Positions 11,452 to 23,345 are shown, counted from the stretch's first letter. The stretch is 64,000 bases of DNA from Caprella mutica (GCA_947561585.1 CANNZV010001818.1:124001-188000), one strand, 5' to 3'. The notes: generated by a model not told the origin, from the letters alone. Numbers and translations: made by a program.

Positions 11452-11655
11452 AGCTTAAGCTTTGAGTCACAGATGTCCACTGATTTTGATAAATTGGTAC
11501 CACCCGGAGCACCAAACTTTAATGTGATTTATAATAGGTATATGTATCTGTAACTCAATGCAGCATGATGGACATCTGTGACTCACAGCTTAAGCTTTAG
11601 AAAATCACAATAAAGTTTGGTGCTCCAGGTGGTACCAATTTATCAAAATCAGGTG
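11452..11655. repeat. Compound inverted repeat
   Basis: Block X (11452-11477) is inverted at 11571-11597, and block Y (11477-11530, with 'gataaattggtaccacc') is inverted at 11600-11655. The order is X-Y-X'-Y' rather than a simple hairpin, so two inverted pairs interlock. Confidence 0.7.
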
Positions 11656-11668
11656 ACTGGATCACGGA

Positions 11669-11981
11669 CTACACCACTCTCGCATATTTGTGTTTTAAAA
11701 ATGCATTGTGGCGCTATCTGGATTTGAAAGCGCGAACTAGAGAAACAACAACTTTTGGTGTTGATCAAAACATTGAAAGTTTCAGTATTCAGGCAGTATC
11801 TATAAATATATGTTATGGTTTTATCCGTTGGTGTGATTATTGAATTAATTCCACATATCCTATCCTATAAATATTTTGATCAACACCAAAATTACCAAAT
11901 GTTGTTGCTTTAGTTCCCGCTTCCAATTCCAGATGACGCATTTTAAAACAGGAATTTCCGAGAGTGGTGTATCTTATAGTA
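11669..11981. mobile_element. Mariner-related MITE
   Basis: Inverted ends 'acaccactctcg' and 'cgagagtggtgt' extend inward with 'gcgctatctggatttgaa' against the inverted equivalent. The ends match those of the pair at 32936-33920, so both belong to one family. Noncoding. Confidence 0.7.
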
Positions 11982-12869
11982 GTACTGTATAATATCTTTG
12001 GTACATATGTATGTATATCATATTCTTAATTTTATAAATTGAAAAAAAAGACTGCCATCATTCTAGAAATATCTAATATACCTTCCAAAATAACAAAAAC
12101 ATCTTTGAAAAGTTCCAATCATGCACATGCAGGAAAAATTCCGATATCAAAAGAGTTCATTATTGCCACCATATTATTTTTACTGCGGCCAATAGCAAGT
12201 AATCAAAAGATGTTCATTTTTCGATAGGAAGCTGCTAGGATGAATATTTTCAGTGTACTACGTCATTTCGTACAGGTCAATTAGTTTGAATGTCATGGTA
12301 CTCTGAAATGTTCCTTCATAGCCAATTAATACTGTAGCAACATTATCAATCTTCAGGAAATTTAAATATTCCTGTTAAATCAAATTATTATGTTAAAACA
12401 ATGTACATAACATATGTAACTGCTTGTGTATTGCCCGTCAAAAAGGACGACTATATGGTTGGAAAATGAATGTTAGGAATTTAAGTGTACTATGCATTTA
12501 TATCACACATAGCTTTATTGAAAAATTTATATTTTTCCTGTTGAAGGTTCTCTCCAAGCTCCGGGTAAAAATTTATTTTACTACATAATATTGTAGAACT
12601 AAGGTCTAAGATCATTATTTTGCAAACTGCATACAATTCTTTTATATGCTTTTAAAGATTTTAATGCTTCGTGAATCGTGTGCAACAATTATACATAGCA
12701 CTAATCTAACGCTGAAGATAGAGATTATATAGAGATAAAGAATATATGAGATTATATGGTTGATGAGTTCTGAAATATAGCGATCCGAAACGATAATTTC
12801 GATTATGATTAGTTTTAAGATTATTTTAAGTGTAGTTTTACGTTTTAATCTAGTACTGATTCAGGGTTC
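11982..12869. other. Noncoding stretch
   Basis: AT-rich. A 62-codon frame at 12039-12227 is compositionally plain and not recognised. No repeat structure stands out. Confidence 0.4.
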
Positions 12870-12961
12870 AGGCTGCCACCAGTTACCTGGAAGAGTGGAT
12901 CTGGGGCCTGAAACTCTGTCTGTTTTTTGACCCGTACTCCTCATGCATAGGTCTCCGCCTC

Positions 12962-13970
12962 ATGGTGGGCTCCAATCAAGGGGGAAACTCAAGATGTCGG
13001 GAAGCAGCCTCTGCATCTTGGGGGAACCTACTTGTGGATGCTCTGGAGGTGGCTGGGGTGGACATCCGAAATCGAGATGAGTGTGGAGGTTGTCAGAAAG
13101 AGGTAGGAGATCGTCAGAGTAAGATAATGTGTAAGGTTTGTGAGACATAGTATCATAGTGAATGTGAATAAGAAGAAAGACTTTGACTCTTTCACATATG
13201 GGAATTTTGAAGAATTCCCATATGTCGGTATGTGGAGAGTGTTAGGGGTTAATGAGGGGAGCTGGAGTGAAGATAGTCAAGCTGGAAAGAGAAAATGAGG
13301 GATTGAGAAGGGAAAATAGAGAAATAATGGGAAAGATGGATGAACTTATTGGTGGTATGTGGGAGATGAAGGGGGAGTGGAAGGGAGAGCTGAAGGATAA
13401 AATTATGAGTGAAATGCAGGATGTGATAAATAATAATGGAGCATGTTTGGCACAGAGAGATGGTAGGGGAGAGGGTGGTGTTGAGACTGTAAAACTAGAG
13501 GATATCAAAAAAGAGGTATATACATGGCAGTGTTAAGGAGGAACAAGAAAAGAGAATGTAATGTAATTGTGCACGTGGTGAAGACTGTGAAGGATAGAAA
13601 TGATGAAAACTTTTTGAAGCAGATGATTGGTGCACAACTGGGGCTGGAAAATATTAATGTAGAGGAAGTGATAAGGTTGGGGAATGGGGGACAGTCAAGG
13701 GATAGAGTAGGGAATGTATTTGAAAAAAACAGCCCCTATTCTTGTAAAGCTACAAATAGCTGGACAGAAGTGGGCAGTGATAGGGAAATCAAAGAAGTTG
13801 AGATATGCTGGGGAGGAATATAGGAGAGTTATGATTGTGCCTGACCTGACAGTGAAAGAAAGGAAAGAGAATAGGAAGATGACATAGGAACTTAGAAAGA
13901 GGAGAGATGGCGGAGAGGAGGGAATATATATCAGCAACAGTAGGATATGGCAGAAAATAGTTAGAGATGA
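12962..13970 (+). pseudogene. LINE ORF1 remnant (PHD-like finger, coiled coil, RRM-like)
   Basis: The first part carries a Cys/His pattern CGGCQKEVGDRQSKIMCKVC followed, after an in-frame stop, by YHSEC. This is the spacing of a PHD-type zinc finger known in some LINE ORF1 proteins. A charged heptad-like region follows (VKLERENEGLRRENREI). Then comes a block resembling the LINE ORF1 RNA-binding domain (KRECNVIVHVV) and its C-terminal domain (APILVKLQIAGQKWAVIGK, then IVPDLTVKERKENRK). It probably bound element RNA. Several frameshifts make it non-functional. Confidence 0.7.
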
Positions 13971-14099
13971 TGCCTGATTATCGGATGTCGAGGGGAATAT
14001 GGCGAGTCATGTAAATGGTGATGTGACCGTCTAAGATAGGGATGGAGTGGATCGTGGTGGAACTGGTTACTATGGATTGCGGTTGAGGGGGCGAGGAGA

Positions 14100-14720
14100 G
14101 AAAATATCTGGGGACTAACTGTCAGAATAGATCTCATAAATGTGCAGGGAGTAACTGATGTGAAGGCGATAGAAATTGGAAGAATGATGAGGGAAGGGAA
14201 GAATGAGGGAGATCTGGTTAGGGTGACTTGTATGGTGGAAACTCATGAGAAGTACAGAAGGGTGAAAAGGGAAGATGGAGTGAAGGTAATTGACAGTGAA
14301 GGGTGTAATTGGTAAAAGGGGAGGGGAAGGTTTGATGATGATCACGGAGGATAAATACAGTATTACAATGGACAAGTTGAGAAGCAGAAATTGGGATGTG
14401 CTGGTGGATGTGCTCTTTTTATTTTATATTGATTCTGGCTTATTTGGACACAAGGGACACTGAGAAAAAAGTGAAAATATATGGAGAGATTGATAGGGTT
14501 ATGGATGAGATTCCAAAGGGAGTGGCAAAGATGGTGATATGGGATTTTAATGGTCATGTTGGGTTTTTGGGGGAGCAGGAATTAAATAGGAATAGAGCCA
14601 TGATATTGGATTTTATGAAGCGTTGGAGTTTGGTTGCGAAGGTATCTAAAATGCGAAGGTATGTATGGTAGGTTTGAGAGCATGAGAATTGATGATGAGA
14701 AAATAAATTATGACCTTGTA
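14100..14720 (+). pseudogene. LINE AP endonuclease remnant
   Basis: In one frame the segment reads VIWDFNGHVGFLGEQELNRN, matching the GDFNAHxG motif of apurinic-type endonucleases (Gly replaced by Trp), followed by MILDFMKRWSLV. Upstream, VETHEKYRRVKREDG fits the conserved E-T region. This domain nicks the target site in target-primed reverse transcription. Stops and frameshifts interrupt it. Confidence 0.75.
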
Positions 14721-14807
14721 TTTTTAGAATAAGAGATGAGTGTATTAGGAGAAGAGATGAGGAATGGAGAAAAAGTGAATATTATAAGTAGGTAGTATTA
14801 TATTATA

Positions 14808-14962
14808 AAATGCATTTAAAATCATAGATCCTGAAAATATTATAGACGGAGAGAATTAAAGAGTTTTGAATCGTTCTAAACCAAAGGTGTATAGTATTCG
14901 ATACTATTTCATTCAGTTTCGTCTATGATATTCTTAAGATCTATGATTTTAAATGCATATTG
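14808..14962. mobile_element. Small MITE inside the LINE
   Basis: Inverted ends 'aatgcatttaaaatcatag' and 'ctatgattttaaatgcat', with inner pairs 'tatagacgga' and 'cgtctatgat'. TA-rich flanks. About 155 bp, noncoding. Confidence 0.7.
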
Positions 14963-16190
14963 TTACAACCCTAATTATAAGGTACATGATGAGAGAGTGA
15001 TGAAGGAATGTGTGGGGAGAGTGGAGACAGAGATTGAAAGTAGGCATCAAATGAGTGTTGGGGAATTTGAGAGAATTTTAAAGGAGAAGGCAGATGAATG
15101 CTTGAAGGTCAAAGTAAAGAGAAAAATAAATAGGAAAAACAAAAAAGCTATAGAGCAAGCCTGGATGAATGAAAGTATTAGAAGGAAAATAAAAAGAAGA
15201 AGACATTTGAATGGGGAAAGAAGGAGATTAGAAGGTGAGGAGGAGAGAGAGAGATGTTGAAATGAATATCTAGCTCAAAAATTAGTTGTGAAAAGATTGG
15301 TCATGGATGAAAAAATGAAGTATGAACTAAAAATAGCAGGGGAGGCGAAGAAAGAGGGAAAGGGGAAGAAGATGTGGAAAATGATTAGTAAAATGAAGGG
15401 AGAAAGTGACATTCAAGGTAGTAAGAAAAAAATGTTTCGGACAGACAGAACAGTTGTGCCAGAGGAGGATGAGAGCAGGGAAATGATGGACTGTCGGAGG
15501 AAAATTTATCATGGTTAGGGGAATAGAATGTCAGAAGTGTGGAATGAGGAGCAGAGGGCGGAGTATGAGGAACAGAGGAGAGCTGGAATGATTGTTGTTG
15601 AGGATAATAGAGAGGAGAGAGTTAAAAATTAAATATCAGGTATACCAAGGGTGAGAGTAGTTGATGGTGTGGTGGATTGGATGAGGGATATAAGTTTTGT
15701 TGTAAAAAGAATTAAGAGGATACAAATGGAAAACAGCCAGGACTAGAATGGATAAAAGGAGAGATTTACAAGGCAATGGGAAAAAGTAGGGTGTTTGTGG
15801 AGAAGATTGTATAGGTTTTTAATAGAGTTCTGTGTGAGGGGGATATTGTAGAGGAATTGAAAGGGTCAAAAACTGTTCTGCTGCCAAAGGTCAAAAAGCC
15901 AGAACCGAAGCAGCACCGTCCGATTGCTCTAATTAATACAGGGTATAAGTTATTCGTGGGGCTGATCAAAGGCAAACTGAGTGAGCATTTCATGCATGAT
16001 GGGAGAGTGGGGAGACTTCAGGCAGATTTTAAGGGGAGGAGGAGGAAAGAGGAGAATCGTTTTCTGCTGAGACATTGTTTGGAGGAGAGCTATAGGGCGA
16101 GAGAGAAGCTGTTAGTGGTGAGTATTGAATTTTGTAAGGCTATTGACAGTGTAGATAGGAGGGTGGTATGAGTGATAAATGTGGTGGTGA
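14925..16190 (+). pseudogene. LINE reverse transcriptase remnant
   Basis: Pieces in order: a basic linker (14980-15500), then RT fingers reading LLPKVKKP, then HRPIALINTGYKLF, and palm motif A reading LLVVSIEFCKAIDSVDRRVV. The usual first catalytic Asp of motif A is Glu here (SIEF). Directly after motif A the sequence jumps to IRYLGVQMSGRGE, which normally lies about 150 residues later. The FADD box has therefore been deleted. The enzyme would copy element RNA at the nicked target; this copy is dead. Confidence 0.8.
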
Positions 16191-16267
16191 AAATTAGGTA
16201 TCTGGGTGTGCAGATGAGTGGGAGAGGAGAATGTTTTAAGGAATATAAGAGGGAGAGGATAGAGATC

Positions 16268-16738
16268 ACAGAACATTGAATAAGAAGAAGCTCAAATCGA
16301 ACATGTACACAGTCGTAAAAATTCAACCAATCACGTCCACTAATCTCTGACGTCACTATAAACGCTCTCTCGACAACAGTTTGAACGTGCATGCTATCTC
16401 AGCTCATTATCTTTGCTGGTAGATTGGCAATTGAAAATGGAACAATTTTAATAAAGAGAGCCATATGTACCTACCAAATTATGTACACGATTATCTAAAG
16501 CCCAGCTACTACGCAATACTAAACAGAATCTTCTTTGCAACAAACTCAAACTGACTTCATTTCGCTAACAGGACGCATTCAAAATAATGGACTCCAACAG
16601 AACTTTTGATACGAAGCCTCTGATTGGCCTTGACGGATAATGTCTTGCGTGCTCTTATTGGCTCCAGTCGAAATGATGTCACTGTAAACGGCACTCAAGT
16701 GTAATATAATGGGATCCATCCTTCTTCTATTCAATGTT
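16268..16738. mobile_element. TIR element inside the LINE
   Basis: Inverted ends 'aacattgaataagaagaag' and 'cttcttctattcaatgtt' about 470 bp apart. It separates the RT part from the thumb part of the host LINE. Noncoding. Confidence 0.65.
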
Positions 16739-16740
16739 AT

Positions 16741-17199
16741 GTGATAAAGATGGCTGAGAATATGTCTAATGTCACTTTCTCAGCAATAGGAAGAGCAAGT
16801 GATAGGCTGCTGAGTGATAGGTTGCTGATGGGTAAGACACTCTGGAAAAGTTTGGTGCTGTCTAGTGTACTGAGTGCGAGCGAGGTGGTGGTGTGGACGA
16901 AGTGTGAGAGAGATAGAATGCAGAGGATTGAAAATGGAGAATGGAGAAAGATAATGTGGGCCCCAACCTACACCCCGGTGACAGCTCTGCTAGGCGAGGT
17001 TGGGTGTTCTTCTGTGTGGGCAAGAGACATGAAGGTAAAGCTTAAATTTGCCAAGTTTGTTGTGGGATCAGAGAATGATGTGTTGAGGAGGGTGTTTCAG
17101 GTAATAAGATATCAATTAATGGAACGGACCTGCATACGGAAGGAGTTTTTGCTTGGAGGTGGTGGATGCTATGTGTGGGAAGAGCTGGTGGCGTTGTAA
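16741..17199 (+). pseudogene. LINE ORF2 thumb region
   Basis: A 152-codon frame. GKTLWKSLVLSSVLSASEVV, then RMQRIENGEWRKIMWAPTY and ALLGEVGCSSVWARDMK correspond segment by segment to GKSYWKGVVLPSVLYGSEVV, QRQENAAMRRMLGAP and MRGDIGIGTMKSRVARG in the LINE at 5129-6388. The two LINEs are therefore distant relatives. The frame ends before any Cys/His motif. Confidence 0.75.
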
Positions 17200-17370
17200 A
17201 GCCTGTTCCGGCCACTATTTTCAGTTCAGTTCAGAGATTGTACACTCTTTGTTTATATTTCAAATTTGAATTTTATAAACGAACAATTCATTTCCCGCCT
17301 TTATTTATAATTTAAATTATTTCCTGAAGTACTCTGACAGTATGTACCGGAGACTTGCCATCCGACGCAC

Positions 17371-17757
17371 CAATAGTCCGACAGTTACCTCTTTCTGTGT
17401 TATTTCTCGTTTTATTTTTTGATTAAAATAAAAATATAATTAAATAGGTATACTCAATTAATAACTAATCTAAATAATAAAATAATTTTTCATTTCTTTC
17501 ATTTTTCAAATTTATTATTTCTCTTATTTTACTTTATATCTAATATTAATTAGTATTATGCAATCCTCCATTTGAATTCATAATTTAATGTTGTTTGTTG
17601 TACCCTCTAGTTTGTTGTACTGCACACTTCATCATTGTTTAATGACCTGGCAGAGGGGTTCGGGGGGGGGGGGGGGGGGGGATTGGGCGGCACGCCCTCC
17701 GATATACATATATTTTATGTTAAATCAGTAGTAAACTACAAAAGTGTCGGACTAATG
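17371..17757 (+). mobile_element. TIR element (CATTAGTCCGACA family), copy 2
   Basis: Homologous to 8461-8808 from 'caatagtccgacagtta' to 'agtgtcggactaatgg'. It contains an uninterrupted run of 20 G at 17662-17681 where copy 1 has only short G runs. The right end is continuous with the 16-bp array that follows. Confidence 0.8.
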
Positions 17758-17981
17758 GGGTGTCTGACTATATGGGGTCTCGGACAAATGGGGTGTCAGA
17801 CTAATGGGGTGTCGGACTAATGGGGTCTCGGACTAATGGGGTGTCGGACTAATGGAGTGTCAGACTAATGGGGTGTCGGACTAATGGAGTGTCGGACTAA
17901 TGGGGTGTCGGACTAATGGGGTGTCAGGCTAATGGAGTGTCAGACTAATGGAGTGTCAGACTAATGGGGTGTCAGACTAAT
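17744..17981 (+). repeat. 16-bp minisatellite, about 15 copies
   Basis: Unit GTGTCGGACTAATGGG with single-base variants (GTGTCAGACTAATGGA and similar). The first unit is exactly the right terminus of the TIR element it abuts, so the array looks like an expanded transposon end. Confidence 0.95.
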
Positions 17982-19121
17982 TTGATTATAAAAATCTTCA
18001 AAAGCATATAGGATCAAATATATGCTGTCAAATTTCATGGAGTTTGCAGCAAAAATATAAGAAACGTAAGCTTCATTGCTTGAAACAATAAAAAAGTTGC
18101 TTGGAGGGACATTTAAATCAAATTATTATATGCTTAATCATTATTTTTGTAAAACAATGTATAAAATATAATTTCTTGTATAAAATGAAAACTTTAAAAA
18201 ATAAATGGTTCATTGCTTCTGAATTCAGATTTGTGGAATTTTCACATCGCTTCAATTACTGTAAGTTCAATAAAATTTAAGTGCTACAACTCACGGCTGC
18301 TGCAACTTACAAACCCTATGGAAAATTGGAAAAATGGAAAATACGAATTAAAATATTAGTTAGACAATAATAATTTATAATCATTTATTTTTTTCTTACC
18401 GTACCTAGTGTTACTATCACTTGTGGTGTTTGAGAATAGGCACTAGACTTTCAGATTTGTTTACTCTTCATTGTTTATTCTTTATATCCATAAATAGGTA
18501 ACTTTTCTAATTATTGTCTATTAATTACACAAAAAATGAAAATGGGGAAGAAACCGGTTCACTTTTATTTGGCACTAATATAAAACTACACAGTCCAGAC
18601 ATGTACTTATTGTTGGTAATGAAAAAGAGGGTAAGTATAGAACGCTAAAGTGGATGTTAACTATGCAAAGTCTAGAGCTGATATGCCAGAGACACAAGTC
18701 CCAAGACAAGGGTTGGTACAATTTTAGGCCTACTGTTTAAACACGTACGTCGTACAATCAGCAAATCAATCAGATACGACACATGTGATTAAATAACCGA
18801 TATGAGTACAAAAGAATTTCTTGCGATAGCATCTTTACGAACTTTAAGATAAAAGTTAAAAGAGAGGATGTAAGCAATTACATAGTTTGACACTCTTGGT
18901 AACTGATGTTATATCAGAGGTTTGTTTTAAAGAAATATTTAATTGTAATTATATTTGAATATAGTTCATAATACTAGATTTCAACTTTGAAATGAGGTGG
19001 GACGCGGACTTCTCTCAGTGTATATGATATTCTTTATTGAGAATTGATTTTAATTTTTTTCATTCAATGACTCTCCAATATTATTACCATGCAGGGTAGT
19101 AATCGAATTACTAATAAATGT
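17982..19121. other. Noncoding stretch
   Basis: AT-rich sequence with no recognisable gene, TIR pair or tandem repeat. Confidence 0.4.
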
Positions 19122-19850
19122 GGTTCTAGGTAAATTCCACCGAGGAAAATTCCACCAGAAATATTCCACAGTTGGAAAATTCAACCGCATTATACTGCAT
19201 TTCAATTTATATTAAAATATAAGATTAAAAAAACTAGTTTAAAAACAAAAAATGTTTTGGTGGTAGTCGGATAACATTTTATTAGTTAAATAGTTTATAA
19301 ATTATAAGTAATGTTTATGTTAAGAAAAGTGCTAAGGGATTAAAGTTGGATCAAATGATGAGCTTTCATTATTATTCATAAGTTCAAATTATAATTAAGT
19401 TCAAATAGTGTAAGTTCAACAATAAAGTTCCGCTGCTACAGTGGTCCACAATATATGGATCCTGTTTCATTCTTTTTAAATTAACGACATGTAGAAACTC
19501 TACTTTGAAGTTATTTTGCCACACTATTTTTTTTGGTATATATTAACTATCGCCAAATATATTTGAATAAACTCTCATTTTTAAATTTAAAATTACCATG
19601 GTGAAAACTGAAACTTAAAAAAGGAAATTGAACATATATTTAAAAAATATATTTAATTATCAGCCATATCTTTAATTTAAAATAGAAAACTACCGGACTG
19701 AACCTTTCAGAAACTGTTTAATGATAAATTTATATTGAAACGATTAAAATTATATAAAGGTGAAATATAATGCATTTCATCAAAATTTTAAACATAAATT
19801 AAAGCAGTTAAATTGTGATACACTATAAACTAACTTGTTTCTCAATTCAC
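19122..19850 (+). mobile_element. Truncated element with 'attccaccg' repeated terminus
   Basis: The left end has 'ctaggtaaattccaccg' followed by more 'aaaattccacc' motifs. The interior ('aataaagttccgctgc' and following) matches the element at 24976-26396. The right half is missing: homology stops at 19850, exactly where the large inverted arm begins. The duplication breakpoint therefore lies within this element. Confidence 0.7.
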
Positions 19851-20649
19851 GCAAAAGGAACAATAAACTAACTGCTATTCACTCCGTTGTTATAGGCTTC
19901 TGTCTCAAAATACAGCAACACTAATGATAATATAAAGCTTCTACATAGAGGATTAAAGAATGAGTGACATCAATGTCAGAACTGAAGTGAGTCTCTGTGT
20001 GTGAACTAAGAAATAGATATTACGGGACAGACTATTATGTATTATAGTCCTGAAAAGAGGATCTCAATTGTGATTTAAAGCGCAGAAATGTTCCACTATA
20101 CTGAAAATAAGCATATGTCTAGATTTCTGTTTGTTTCTCAATATACAATATAGTAACTATATTTTGCCATATAGTGGTATAGAGTGATAATGAAATTGCT
20201 TCTCACTTTCCATATAATTTAAGAGTCTTCTCATATATGGATATGGGAAAGTAGTTCTATTTTGGAAGTACAACTCTAATAGAAAGCATTCATCTGGAAC
20301 AACTTTTGGTTGTGTAGAAATACAATACAATTCAATAAGTTTTTACATATCACAATATTATGTTTTATTGATACATTGTCACAGGGTGTATTTTTTAAAC
20401 AATGGTTTTTGAGCAATAATTTTTTTTATAATTTATTTGTTTATTATTAGATATTATTATGTTTAATCACATTTTACAAGATTAATCTAGTATTAATAAA
20501 GTCCCACATGGCTTACTTAATATACATACACGGCCTGATTTGTTACATTTCTCTTCTTGAAATAGAAGGCCAGACTTTTTATTATACGGTAATATTATTA
20601 AGATGACATATTGACTTGCGTATCATAGATTCCATCTCATTTGTCTTAA

Positions 20650-21324
20650 GCCCCGTCCAGACGGTCAAATTTATTTAGAGAAGTGACAAACTTAATGACA
20701 AAATAAATGACAAACTTATCGTCAGTTTTCAAGGAGTGTCTACACGGTCAAATTTTCTCGCCAAAAGTTTGAGGTTCACTGGCGTCAGTTTCGTCAAAAT
20801 TAATGTTATATATCGTGAAAATAAAAATTATATAACTTGGTATGTATATCTTTTAAATTTAGAACTGTATGAAACCAGAAAAAATAATCTGTTTTTAATG
20901 TCAAAATATCGTCTTGAAAAGGATAGTCAAAATTAGATGATAGAAAACAATTCACAACGTAACCTACCTATAACTTAGATCTAATACATTCTAATACAAC
21001 CAAGTATTAAAGAGTCTGTCGTCAGCCATTGTAACTAGATATATACTAAGATTTAAAAAATTGAGGTTTTTGTAGGTGTACCTAGCTGTAATAAACTAAA
21101 ATGACGCGCAAATAAAAAAATATTATTGCCGGAAAGTCAGTGTGTACTTCAAACTCTATCGTCAGCAAATAGTTTGACAAACTTTTTGATGACGATATCC
21201 AACATGATGGAATCACAAAACTGATGAAAAGTTTGACGGTTTGCTGACGCTAGAAAGTTATCGTCATTTAGTTTGTCATTAAGTTTGTCACTTCTCTGAA
21301 AAATTTGACCGTCTGGACGGGGCT
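20650..21324. mobile_element. TTAA-flanked MITE
   Basis: Inverted ends GCCCCGTCCAGACGGTCAAA and the inverse, flanked by TTAA on both sides (20646-20649 and 21325-21328). A second pair of inner motifs ('tctacacggtcaaat') repeats the end sequence subterminally. TTAA duplication is the signature of piggyBac-type elements; a PIF/Harbinger TTA duplication is the alternative. No transposase frame. Confidence 0.8.
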
Positions 21325-21479
21325 TTAAGATGTGAAAAATGATTTTATTTTCATGATGAAAATTGGAAACAACTTCGGATGAATAATTAAAATGCAAGCA
21401 AATAAAATATTCAAGATTAACAACAAATGAACTTGTCGGGGATGCTTCACCAATTTCCCAGCTCATGATAGTCGACCAG

Positions 21480-21990
21480 ATTTTGGGCTGCCAAAAGATG
21501 AAAGCTTACGGAACATATGGATTAAATCTATCAACAGAAAGGATATCAATATTGGTTTCACAGTTTCTGCGAGTGTTTTTCACAATGAATGAAGGAATAG
21601 GACGACGCAAAATTTAAAAATAGTGAAAAGTTTACATTGTCGTGTCAAATTAGTCAAGCACTGCAACGACTCTACTATGTCATCAGCACTCATTCAAGAT
21701 CTTCTATCGGATGGTTTTAACTTCGTTCTAACTGCCAGATTTAAAAGTGATCCCCCAGAGCGCAGATATAGACAGTATCGTCAGATGAGTGGAGGAAGAT
21801 TTCTGGTGTCATTAAAAGATGTAAATGCATCAGATAATATTTTAAAAATCAAAAGTTTTGTCCAAGGAGGCTTTGGTATTGATGACAATGTGAAGATTAA
21901 TCAACACAATGATTTTTAGGTTGAGAAATTGTTGACAGAATTCAAGGAAACGGTGCTGAATTTCAGAGGATATATTAAACTTGAGAAGAA
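21480..21990 (+). pseudogene. P-element/THAP9-like transposase remnant
   Basis: Two adjacent coding pieces. Positions about 21480-21591 read LPKDESLRNIWIKSINRKD and then SASVFHNE, matching the middle of a THAP finger (FP, Trp, then the C-terminal S-x-F-x-x region). Positions 21623-21919 form an open frame with HCNDSTMSSALIQDLLSDG, then FVLTARFKSDPPERR and YRQMSGGRFLVSLKDV. That segment is the conserved C-terminal block of P-type transposases as I know the family. The catalytic core between them is missing, so this is an internally deleted relic. Confidence 0.7.
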
Positions 21991-21999
21991 GACGTATCA

Positions 22000-23345
22000 G
22001 ACTATGTTGCTGGGAATGTGATAATATAGAAATACGTCGATGGATGATGTTGTTGGGGTAGGTCCTCCAGTAGCTCCCCAAATCTTCTCCCAAATCCATC
22101 TCCTCTCAAGTGGGAGGTACCGCATCCGCAGATGCTCACTGCCCCCCTTCTCCTCCCTGCAAAACCTACACTGCACCTTCGCCTCCAATTGTACCATACT
22201 CTTCCATCTCTTATGGCAGGGTCACTGATCCTCTTTTGCTTCCGTCCAACTTCACCAGCCCCTGATATATCTCTCCTCCCTCTTACATTCTCGTCCACCA
22301 GCTCATTGCCCTGCAGTCCACTATGTCCCAGTAGGTACACACACCAGTTGTACCATCCTCCTCAAACTCCCGAAGCTTCCTCCTGATCTGTCTCAGGTCC
22401 AGTCTCTCATTATCCTCCTGAAACGCATTCACTAAGGATCTGCTGCCTGTTACCACCGCCACTCTACTCTAATCCTCATCCAGCAGCCCTCACATCGTTT
22501 TGCTCATCGCCTTTCTATCCGTACTAAAACTAATGCACCAGGCACCCGCTGGTACAGCCCACTGCTCAACCATTACCTTTCTCCTTCTCACCACCATTCC
22601 ACCCCCACCCTAACTTCACTCCCCGTCCACTGATTCGTCTGTGTATACCATCAAGTGTGTACCATCTCCTTAACCTCTCCTCTGGTGAGTCACACCTCCT
22701 CGTTCGTGAGTCACACCTCCAGGGCAAGCCCCCTCCATCATCTTCTCTCCTGCTATTCCGTACCTTCATTCCCTCCATTAACATCTCAAGCGCTTTCCTA
22801 CTCATTCGGGTGCTCCCCTACTCCGCATACAGTTGAGCCCTTTCCACCTTCTCCAGGTTAGTTTTGGAGAGCCATGGAGCCCATGATGTACTGGCGTTTT
22901 CTACCACGCTTCATTGTGTCACTGTAAATTTTGATGGCATCCTTCTTCGTTCAGCCACAGCTTGTTTCCGCTATCCTGCTCAATAACCAGTTCCTACTCT
23001 TCATATTCTCTGTCGCCTCATCCACGTGTCTTCGAAAGTGAGTCTTCTGTCATATGTGACCCCAAGGAACCTCTGGTTGTCCTCCCTTCTGAGAAGCTCC
23101 TCTCCAATCCTCATCTTTGGAGTCAATGCCGACTCAGATGGGTCTGTAGAGTAGAGGCAGATGCTGCATTTACTCGTACTGAGCTCCAGGACCTTTGATT
23201 TGAAAGGATAATATTTCAAGAAATGACTAAACTGCAACTTAAACTTTTCTGCTGTCACGTCACACGTGGTGTTCTGACTTTTGCTTCTGAGGATTTTAGA
23301 GATGTATTGTGCAGAGTTAATTCTGGGGACTTTGGGTAGGACCAA
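22000..23345 (-). pseudogene. LINE fragment: RT C-terminus and RNase H
   Basis: Minus strand. Positions 23001-23345 encode the RT tail: LELSTSKCSICLYSTDPSES, then RFLGVTYDRRLTFED, the usual block before the thumb in Jockey/R1-type LINEs. Downstream, around 22650 to 22270, frames give a tDES motif near the start, TGSRSLVNAFQEDN and LGHSGLQGNELVDE, the conserved RNase H blocks that cut the RNA strand. Frameshifts break the chain. Only the 3' portion of the element remains. Confidence 0.8.

Larger units (their letters stand above)
12870..17200 (+). mobile_element. Decayed, nearly full-length LINE
   Basis: A plus-strand non-LTR retrotransposon with parts in the expected order: ORF1 (12962 to about 13970), AP endonuclease (about 14100-14720), RT (about 14960-16190) and thumb region (16741-17199). 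It is broken by many frameshifts and stops and by two nested insertions (14808-14962 and 16268-16738). Base composition is unusually G-rich on the coding strand compared with neighbours. Confidence 0.85.
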
